DNA of 64,000 bases from positions 124,001 to 188,000 of the forward strand of contig CBDFIO010000001.1 in NCBI GenBank assembly GCA_965248155.1. Reading direction: 5' to 3'. The stretch comes from RFSX01 sp965248155. Lineage in GTDB: Bacteria > Bacteroidota > Bacteroidia > Chitinophagales > Saprospiraceae. A model generated the notes under the pieces. That model saw only the letters and a program-made list of their open reading frames with translations, did no database searches and had not been told where the DNA came from. A program made the position numbers and the translations under genes. Below, piece after piece: positions 57,433-64,000 of the stretch (positions within the stretch are counted from its first letter, which is position 1; every line of letters begins with the position of its first letter).

Positions 57433-58680
57433 CTATTCCTTCTTTTTACTTAATATTTCATTATTGATTAGAGGTTTTGACCAAAATCCAATGCTTAGAA
57501 TATATCCTAATGTTACAAATAAAAAGAACATACCTACCCTTAATCCAAATGCATCTCCAAGCCAACCTACAATAAGCGGAATAATGGCTCCACCTGCAAT
57601 CCCAGTTACTAGAATTCCAGAAAAAGAACCATGGTGATTGGCAACTGAATTTAAAGCCAGGGAAATAATTATTGACCACATCACGGACACAAAAAATCCA
57701 ACCAATGGAAATCCGATAAGTGCTATTGACTTTGATCCCAACAAGCTTACCAAAAGGGTAATCATCGTGGCCGCTGTAAATCCAATCAATACTTTTCGAC
57801 TATCTACAAACTTTAATAGGATTAAGCCTAATATAGTACCGGCTGTCATCATTCCCCAAAACAATGAAACAGTGCTGGCTCCTGTCGTTTGAGGGTCGAC
57901 ATCATGATATGTTTGTAAAAATTGAGATATCCAATTTGCAACTCCTTGTTCTGTACCCACATATGCAAATATTCCAAAGAAGTATAAAATGACCATTGGT
58001 TTTTTCAATAAATCAAGATGCGTTTGTAAAGCTCCTACCTTCTCATCTTCCTTTAATTCTACTGAAGGAAATTTTACAATTCCAATCACAAAAACCATAA
58101 TCAAAGAAACGATAGCAAAAACCCAATACAATGAAATCCAAGGTAAATTTGCAGGTACAAATCCTGAAAATAAATTTGTCAAAAAATTCCCTTCGCCACC
58201 TTCGTTTACCATATTCAAGACCAGATATGAGTAAAGCAAAGGGCTTAAGAAAGAAGCCAATCCAAAAAATAATTGACCTAATACTGAATTAAATGCAAAG
58301 TGTTTTTCTCCCCCAGCTACTCTTAACAATGGGTTTATCGCGACTTGCAACATCGCCATTCCAGTTCCAATAAAGAAAAGAGAAACGACATACATACTAT
58401 ATGATGGGTTCCAGGCAAATAGAAATGCCCCTAAAAAAGAGACTAAAAAAGCAAGCACCATTACCTTCTTTTCACCTACCCTTTCAACCAACATACCCGA
58501 CGGAATTGACATCACCCCATAGGCAATAAAAAAAGCGAAAGGTAATAGAGCAACCAGGGTAAGACTTAAGTCAAAACTTTCAATAATATCAGGAACCAAA
58601 GGGCCAATAATATTAGTCAAAAAGGAGATGACAAAAAATGTCAATAAAATAAGACCTACAATAAAATAATTTCGCTTCAT
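57433..58680 (-). CDS. MFS sugar transporter, FucP/NagP-like
   Basis: 415 residues with twelve hydrophobic segments. FucP-type signatures are visible: LPFAFFIAYGVMSIPSGML in the second and third helices, IGTGMAMLQVAINPLLRVAG in the fourth and fifth, and YVGTEQGVANWISQFL in the seventh and eighth. The family imports L-fucose, glucose, galactose or N-acetylglucosamine with protons. Here the substrate must be the sugar freed by the locus. It is 4 bp after the deacetylase gene. Confidence 0.9.
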   Translation of the reverse strand: MKRNYFIVGLILLTFFVISFLTNIIGPLVPDIIESFDLSLTLVALLPFAFFIAYGVMSIPSGMLVERVGEKKVMVLAFLVSFLGAFLFAWNPSYSMYVVSLFFIGTGMAMLQVAINPLLRVAGGEKHFAFNSVLGQLFFGLASFLSPLLYSYLVLNMVNEGGEGNFLTNLFSGFVPANLPWISLYWVFAIVSLIMVFVIGIVKFPSVELKEDEKVGALQTHLDLLKKPMVILYFFGIFAYVGTEQGVANWISQFLQTYHDVDPQTTGASTVSLFWGMMTAGTILGLILLKFVDSRKVLIGFTAATMITLLVSLLGSKSIALIGFPLVGFFVSVMWSIIISLALNSVANHHGSFSGILVTGIAGGAIIPLIVGWLGDAFGLRVGMFFLFVTLGYILSIGFWSKPLINNEILSKKKE

Positions 58681-58684
58681 GGGA

Positions 58685-59590
58685 TTAAGGTCTATTAAAC
58701 TTTAGCATCGGGAAAAAATCAAGAATTTCTTCATCAGTAGGCTGGAATCCATATTCTGCAATTTCAAAAGCTTCAGTCCACTTAACATTCTTGGATCTCT
58801 CTTCGCCATACCATTTTTGAAGTGATTCTGCTCGGGCATCTAACATTTCTCCTGGATTTCTTTTAACGCGTTTTGCCAGCCACATTTTTCTTTCTTCTTT
58901 TCCTTCAGGAACTTTAGCGACGCTTTCTTCACGTCCTTGTGTCCAAGGTCCCCATTCGTACATCTGGGAAATATGACCATCTAAAGCATCTACTTTCTTT
59001 TGAATAGTACCATCGATATTAATAACTATATCTGGCTCGAAAGGATATGGTTTTTGAAAACGATCCTGCATATATAGGAATAAAGGATTTTTAGCTAAAG
59101 GAGGTGTATCTGGACATACATTGGGCACGATTACCATATATGAAGCATCCTGGACAACTTTTCCGGCATTCCTATGATCGGGATGATAATCATTTGTTCT
59201 TAATCCTAAAACTATATCAGCATCCCATTCTCTTATCGCTCTTATGACCTGATGCCGGACATGAAGTGTGGGCATTAATTCTCCATCATGGTTATCTAAG
59301 GTTTCGTATTCGGCAATACCAAGTCTTTTTCCGGCTTCTTTTGCCTCAGCCCTTCTTCTGTTACCAAGAGCTCCTCCCCCCTGGGTTTGATGACCGGCAT
59401 CACCACTGGTCAATGCTAAGAATTTCACATTATGACCCATTTCAGCAAACATTGCAGCGGTGCCACCAAATTTGCTATCGCAATCATCCGGATGTGCTCC
59501 AATTGCAATAATATTTAAAACACGTTCCTGCCCATATGTTGTCAGTACAAAACCAAGCATTAAGAGAGAAATGAGATAAATCTTTTTCAT
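58685..59590 (-). CDS. Exported PIG-L family deacetylase
   Basis: 301 residues with a signal peptide (ending TTYGQ). The PIG-L/LmbE zinc motif AIGAHPDDCDSKFGG is at residues 30-44 and the second His region NDYHPDHRNAGKVV at about 133-146. RRAEAKEAGKRLGI is also typical. Such enzymes remove N-acetyl groups from sugars such as GlcNAc. In this locus it could remove acetyl groups from an oligosaccharide before uptake. It lies behind a terminator-like hairpin, so its expression may be lower than that of susCD. Confidence 0.9.
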   Translation of the reverse strand: MKKIYLISLLMLGFVLTTYGQERVLNIIAIGAHPDDCDSKFGGTAAMFAEMGHNVKFLALTSGDAGHQTQGGGALGNRRRAEAKEAGKRLGIAEYETLDNHDGELMPTLHVRHQVIRAIREWDADIVLGLRTNDYHPDHRNAGKVVQDASYMVIVPNVCPDTPPLAKNPLFLYMQDRFQKPYPFEPDIVINIDGTIQKKVDALDGHISQMYEWGPWTQGREESVAKVPEGKEERKMWLAKRVKRNPGEMLDARAESLQKWYGEERSKNVKWTEAFEIAEYGFQPTDEEILDFFPMLKFNRP

Positions 59591-59615
59591 ACTTTAATAA
59601 ATTTATATAGATGGT

Positions 59616-59651
59616 AAAAAATAGCCCACACGCATTAAGGTATGGGCTATT
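59616..59651 (-). terminator. Terminator or attenuator between susD and the deacetylase gene
   Basis: A 9-bp stem, AATAGCCCA and TGGGCTATT, with a 14-base loop. Read on the minus strand it is followed by TTTTT. It sits in the 89-bp gap between the SusD and PIG-L genes. Such hairpins after susCD lower the expression of downstream genes without a separate promoter. The stem is GC-poor at its base, so it may be partial. Confidence 0.7.
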
Positions 59652-59679
59652 GTTTAATTTAAAGATAATTAACAAATAG

Positions 59680-61053
59680 TTAATATCCTGGATTTTGGCT
59701 AAAGCCTGAATTGAGATCCATTTCTCTTTGTGGTATTGCAAAAAGTAATTTGCCACCTACAGGTTTCCCTTGAGCGCTCATAACAGATTCAGCAACTCCA
59801 AATCTAAGTAAATCGGCCCATCTGTGATTTTCAAAAGCCAATTCAACTCTTCTTTCCTGTAACAGTTTATCATTGAATGAACCTGGAGTACTGGCATCAA
59901 TCGGAGCTAATCCAGCTCTGGATCTTACTTGATTAATTAAATCGTAAGCTTGACCACCTTCACCTAATGCTTCAGCAAGCATTAAAAGTACATCCGCATA
60001 TCTGAATACGACCCAATTATTGGGAGCATCATCATCGCTGAATGCATTTGTACTTCCATATTTGATTGTATATCCATCATCATCTGGTAAAACGCCTTCA
60101 ATTGAAGCGGCGAATCTAAGATCTCCACTTTCATAGGCATTAATAAGGTCTCTTTCAGGTATATTACGTTGACCAGAAGTTACAGCATCGGATAGAATAC
60201 CATGAAACTGATTCGTGAACTGATTTCCCTGGTCTCCGAATCCTCCTTCAAATTCTACTTCAAATATAGATTCTGAGTTGTGCTCATAATCTACTCCCCA
60301 TAGATCAGCATAATTTCCAACCAGGCTGTACCCATATCCCATGACTCGATTTAGGGCGGATTCTGCGCCTCCGTTGTAACCCCAAGTCAGGTATACTTTG
60401 GCAAGCAATGTTGCTGCCGCTCCTTTAGTTGCTCTACCGACATCTGATCCACTATAACTTGTGGGTAGACTCCCTTCTGCACTTGTCAGGTCTGTTATCA
60501 ATTGAGAATAAACAGAACTCGCAGAAACTTGTGTATGTGCCTGTCCTTCATCAACCGATGCGGTTTCGCTGAGAACTAAAGGAATATTTCCAAAAGCTAC
60601 TGCCAAATGGTAATAATATAAAGATCTTAAGAAAAGAGCTTCACCTTTATACCGGTCTTTAAGCCCTGCATCCATGTCTACAGCATCTATACGGTCAAGA
60701 ACGATGTTTGCGCGGGATATTCCCAGATAGGATTCGCCCCAAGCTGCTTCTGAGATATTACTTGTAGAAATATCTGTAAACTTGTCAAATACTGTTACTT
60801 CTTCAGCCAGTCCGGTGCCATCCCAGTAAGTGTTATCAGACCGTAATTCTTGCAATATCCAATAGCTCTGGTTATAGCAACCATCAGATTTAAGTGTATT
60901 ATAAATAGCACTTACTGCAACTTGCATGTCAGAAGCAGGTTCATAAAAAGCTCCTGCATTTCTTTGGGATTTTGGTGCAAGATCGGTAAAACTGTCCGAG
61001 CACGATAGTATCCCTCCTATGACTATTATTGATATGATATATTTAATTTTCAT
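59680..61053 (-). CDS. susD: SusD/RagB-family surface glycan-binding lipoprotein
   Basis: 457 residues. The lipoprotein signal is IIVIGGILSCSDSF. The SusD helical TPR-like body is recognised by RNAGAFYEPASDMQVAVSAI, LFLRSLYYYHLAVAFGNIPL (the RALYYFxLVxxFGxVPL motif), NWVVFRYADVLLMLAEALGE and a C-terminal ELAFENHRWADLLRF. It binds the polysaccharide at the outer membrane and forms a lid on its SusC. It lies 28 bp downstream of susC. Confidence 0.95.
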   Translation of the reverse strand: MKIKYIISIIVIGGILSCSDSFTDLAPKSQRNAGAFYEPASDMQVAVSAIYNTLKSDGCYNQSYWILQELRSDNTYWDGTGLAEEVTVFDKFTDISTSNISEAAWGESYLGISRANIVLDRIDAVDMDAGLKDRYKGEALFLRSLYYYHLAVAFGNIPLVLSETASVDEGQAHTQVSASSVYSQLITDLTSAEGSLPTSYSGSDVGRATKGAAATLLAKVYLTWGYNGGAESALNRVMGYGYSLVGNYADLWGVDYEHNSESIFEVEFEGGFGDQGNQFTNQFHGILSDAVTSGQRNIPERDLINAYESGDLRFAASIEGVLPDDDGYTIKYGSTNAFSDDDAPNNWVVFRYADVLLMLAEALGEGGQAYDLINQVRSRAGLAPIDASTPGSFNDKLLQERRVELAFENHRWADLLRFGVAESVMSAQGKPVGGKLLFAIPQREMDLNSGFSQNPGY

Positions 61054-61081
61054 TTTCTAATTGTTTAGCGTTATACAATAA

Positions 61082-64000
61082 TTAAAACGACGCATTTACG
61101 CCAAAGGAAATAATTTTGGATAATGGATATGCTCCATAATCTTCACCTTGTACATTAACATTGTCTTCAATATTATTTACTTCCGGATTAAATCCAAGGT
61201 AATCTGTCAAAGTAATCAGATTTGTTCCTGAAACATATAATCTTAAACTTGTAAAGCTATTTCCGAGCGTCGTTTCAGGAAGATCATATGACAATGTCAC
61301 ATTTCTTAATCTTACATAAGACGCATCTTCAACTTGATAATTTGAAGGTCTGTTATTACTGTTACCAGTTTGTCGGTTCGCACGAGGTATTTCACCATTC
61401 CCTGGATCAGACGCTGATCTCCACCTGTCTACCCAATCTACATAACTATTATAATTGGCCTCCCCATTTCCCATATGTCTTCGGGTAAGATTCATTACTT
61501 CAGATCCTTCGACTCCCTGGATAAGAAAACTAAAACTGATATTGTCATAAGTGAAAGTATTTGTAATACCATAAGTGAAATCAGGAAGATAATTTCCGGT
61601 TACAGTCCTGTCGTCAGCATTTATCATACCGTCATTGTTAATGTCAACCCATCTGAAATCACCAGGACGAGGAGTAGCTATCTGATCAACTGGCCCTGCA
61701 TCAATTTCGGCTTGGGTTTGATAGATTCCGTCGGTCATATATCCAAAAAAGCTTCCAATGGATTCACCTATTCTTGTTACATGCCTATTGCCTGCTCCAC
61801 CAGAACTTAAAATATCATCTCCGGATGGACCTAGTTTGGTGACTTCATTGTTCAAAGTAGCAAAATTGAGATCGGTAGTCCATCTCAGTTTTCCTGATGT
61901 ATTTCTACTGGTCAGTGTCAACTCAAATCCCTTATTAACGACTTCTCCAATATTTGTCAAAGCATTTGTAAATCCTAAAGCCGATGGAATTTGTACAGCT
62001 AGTAACAAGTCCGTTGTTGTACTATTAAAATATTCAATTGATCCATAAACTCTATCATCCCAAAATCCAAAATCCAGACCTATATCATAGGAGCTTGTTT
62101 TTTCCCAGCTTAGATCCTGATTACTGATCGTAGAAGGAGCAATTCCATTTGCTAATTGTCCCCCAAATGTGTAATTCGATTGATCTAACAAACCTATAGA
62201 CGCATAATTAGGGATTAAAAAATTACCTGTTTTACCCCAACTTGCACGTAGTTTCAAATCACTTAATACTTCTGAATCAAGATCATTGGAAATTCTCCAA
62301 CCTACTGAAGCGGAAGGAAATATTCCAGTTTTATTTCCGGCTCCAAATCTTGAAGATCTATCCGATCTGATAGAAGCCGTGACTAAAAATCTATCATTAT
62401 AATCATAGTTAACTCTTGCCAAGAATGAAACTAAAGACCATTCTTCCTGAACAGCTGTTCCTTGAACTACCTGCCCACCACTTACAGTAGAAACCAGATC
62501 ATCAGGAAAATTGTCTGCAATTATTGTATTGACATCAATCATCTCTTTTTGGGCAGTATATCCTACTACAGCATTGATCGAATGTTCTGTCCCAACAGTT
62601 TTGTCGTATGTCAGTGTTTGTTCTGCCAACCAGCTAACACTTTCAGAGGAACTCGATTGTCCATATGGTTCTCCGGAAGTAGCAGTTCTGTATAAGAGAC
62701 TGTTTTTCCTGAAAAAATTCCTTTTATAATTGTTTATATCGGCACCAAAAAATGATTTGAACGTAAGTTCATTTGTGATATCGTATTCACCATATAAATT
62801 GGTAAAAGTTCTAAATTGGTTCAGTCTATCATCTACACCTTCAATTATTGCTAAAGGGTTACTTGCAGATGTCATAGAAGAAGTTTCATCATCGCTTGTG
62901 CGCAAGTAACTTTGATTGTCCAGTTGATTAGGCGTGCCATCTGCATTCAATGGCTGAACAGTTGGCGAATGTACTATACCGGAATATACAATTCCAGGAG
63001 GTCTTGCAAAATAAGGAGAACCCGCTGGTTTCTTATCGGAACTTGTATACGAAGGATTCAGATTTATTCCTATTCTTAGTTTATCATTTAAATCTGCCTG
63101 AAGATTCATTCTAAGGCTATATCTATCAAAACCGGTTCCTTCAATAATTCCTTCCTGGTTGTAATAATTTGCAGAAACATAGTAGCCTACATTTTCAGAT
63201 CCTCCTGAGGCTGATAGATTGTGACTCTGGAGAAAAGCACTATTAAAAATTTCATCCTGCCAATCGGTATCTGTTCCATCAGGATTTTGAATATCGTCTG
63301 CTATTCTCCAAGCACCATTAGATCGCATTGAATTAGGATCACTTGCACTTGCCCCTGGATTATTTTGTAAATAAGCGTTATTGGTTGCATCAAGATTATA
63401 GTCGATCAATTGAGCGGCATTCATCAGGTCTAATTTATTGGCAACAGATTGAGAACCGACATAAGAATCATATGAAAAAACAGGCTTGCCACTTCGATTT
63501 CCCGCTTTTGTTGTGATTATAATAACGCCGTTTGATCCACGAGATCCATAAATAGATGCTGCAGATGCATCTTTGAGCACTTGAATGGATTCTATATCAT
63601 TTGGGCTTAATGTTCCCAATGGGTTTTGAGTAGGAGGTCGGAATCGTCCGGTACCTCTTCTAAAGTTATCCCCTTGAACACCAAGATCTACGTTTTTTGA
63701 AATTGGAAATCCATCGACAACGTAGAGTGGTTCGTTTCCAGCTGTAATAGATCCAACTCCTCTGACTCTTATTGTAGGTCCTGCCCCGGGTTCTCCACTG
63801 GTTTCACTTACCTGAACTCCTGCCATCTGACCATGAATTGCATTTTCAAATGAAGTAACAGGGATATATTTAATCTGATCTGAAGATAATGAAGCTACAG
63901 ATCCTGTGATATCTCGTTTCACTTGTCTTCCATATCCTGTTACAACAATTTCATCTAAAGCTGAAGCTAATTCTGCCATTTGTATGGAAATATCTGATCG
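61082..64000 (-). CDS. susC: SusC/RagA-family TonB-dependent transporter, 5' end cut by the window edge
   Basis: At least 973 residues. The frame is open to the window edge (RSDISIQMAEL before the first Met), so the signal peptide and carboxypeptidase-like domain lie outside. The SusC hallmark DEIVVTGYGRQVKRDITGSV is at the start of the visible part, followed by the plug domain (GAGPTIRVRGVGSITAGNEP, LYVVDGFPISK) with SIYGSRGSNGVIIITTK. The barrel ends SKIISFGVNASF with a terminal Phe. It imports oligosaccharides across the outer membrane with TonB energy. It is the first visible gene of the locus. Confidence 0.96.
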   Translation of the reverse strand, partial: RSDISIQMAELASALDEIVVTGYGRQVKRDITGSVASLSSDQIKYIPVTSFENAIHGQMAGVQVSETSGEPGAGPTIRVRGVGSITAGNEPLYVVDGFPISKNVDLGVQGDNFRRGTGRFRPPTQNPLGTLSPNDIESIQVLKDASAASIYGSRGSNGVIIITTKAGNRSGKPVFSYDSYVGSQSVANKLDLMNAAQLIDYNLDATNNAYLQNNPGASASDPNSMRSNGAWRIADDIQNPDGTDTDWQDEIFNSAFLQSHNLSASGGSENVGYYVSANYYNQEGIIEGTGFDRYSLRMNLQADLNDKLRIGINLNPSYTSSDKKPAGSPYFARPPGIVYSGIVHSPTVQPLNADGTPNQLDNQSYLRTSDDETSSMTSASNPLAIIEGVDDRLNQFRTFTNLYGEYDITNELTFKSFFGADINNYKRNFFRKNSLLYRTATSGEPYGQSSSSESVSWLAEQTLTYDKTVGTEHSINAVVGYTAQKEMIDVNTIIADNFPDDLVSTVSGGQVVQGTAVQEEWSLVSFLARVNYDYNDRFLVTASIRSDRSSRFGAGNKTGIFPSASVGWRISNDLDSEVLSDLKLRASWGKTGNFLIPNYASIGLLDQSNYTFGGQLANGIAPSTISNQDLSWEKTSSYDIGLDFGFWDDRVYGSIEYFNSTTTDLLLAVQIPSALGFTNALTNIGEVVNKGFELTLTSRNTSGKLRWTTDLNFATLNNEVTKLGPSGDDILSSGGAGNRHVTRIGESIGSFFGYMTDGIYQTQAEIDAGPVDQIATPRPGDFRWVDINNDGMINADDRTVTGNYLPDFTYGITNTFTYDNISFSFLIQGVEGSEVMNLTRRHMGNGEANYNSYVDWVDRWRSASDPGNGEIPRANRQTGNSNNRPSNYQVEDASYVRLRNVTLSYDLPETTLGNSFTSLRLYVSGTNLITLTDYLGFNPEVNNIEDNVNVQGEDYGAYPLSKIISFGVNASF

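Overview
The window is AT-rich DNA from a member of the Bacteroidota. The evidence is type IX secretion C-terminal sorting domains (YPNP-type tails), a SusC/SusD pair, a secreted Omp28-type protein, a RHS/YD protein with a Bacteroidota-style N-terminus, and genes that mostly lack Shine-Dalgarno sites. Nothing seen allows a call below phylum or class. I saw no rRNA, tRNA or CRISPR array.

Layout. 1-5.3 kb is the end of a surface-polysaccharide region: a methyltransferase fragment, rfbA and rfbB (dTDP-sugar synthesis), a frameshifted secreted sulfatase, a small secreted protein and a truncated sulfotransferase. 5.3-17.1 kb is an insertion-sequence hotspot. Three almost identical IS3-family elements (about 1.46 kb each) cut into a T9SS adhesin, a large RHS/YD gene, a displaced RHS toxin tip and an M14 peptidase. 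None has a target duplication, so the region has been rearranged. 17.1-31.8 kb is ordinary chromosome: an esterase, a CRTAC1-type lipoprotein, two VOC proteins, a radical SAM-GNAT fusion, a threonine dehydratase/RidA pair, PIN-PhoH, tyrS and msrB. 31.8-34.1 kb is rimO split by an IS1595-family element with a clean 8-bp duplication. 34.2-41.5 kb holds a TrmH-family methylase, pyrG, a phosphate porin/Na-Pi symporter pair and a chromate transporter. 42-52 kb has an E1-type 3-dehydrase (rfbH), a secreted protein of unknown role, a VWA-like membrane protein, two T9SS cargo proteins and a broken porin. 52-64 kb has two convergent metallo-beta-lactamase-fold hydrolases and a minus-strand polysaccharide utilization locus: SusC, SusD, PIG-L deacetylase, FucP-type MFS transporter, ROK kinase and a PL26/YetA-like lyase.

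Working together. The likely logic of the 52-64 kb locus is capture by SusCD, deacetylation and lyase cleavage outside the cytoplasm, uptake by the MFS protein and phosphorylation by the ROK kinase. RidA next to threonine dehydratase matches the known removal of its reactive enamine product. The OprO/P-type porin and NptA-type symporter form a phosphate uptake unit.

Caution. At least eight single-base frameshifts and three in-frame TAA codons break otherwise well-preserved genes. Seven of the eight frameshifts are one-base losses, several in short homopolymers (for example T7 to T6 at about 53.47 kb). Consensus errors in the assembly are therefore as likely as true gene decay, and the pseudogene calls should be read in that light.
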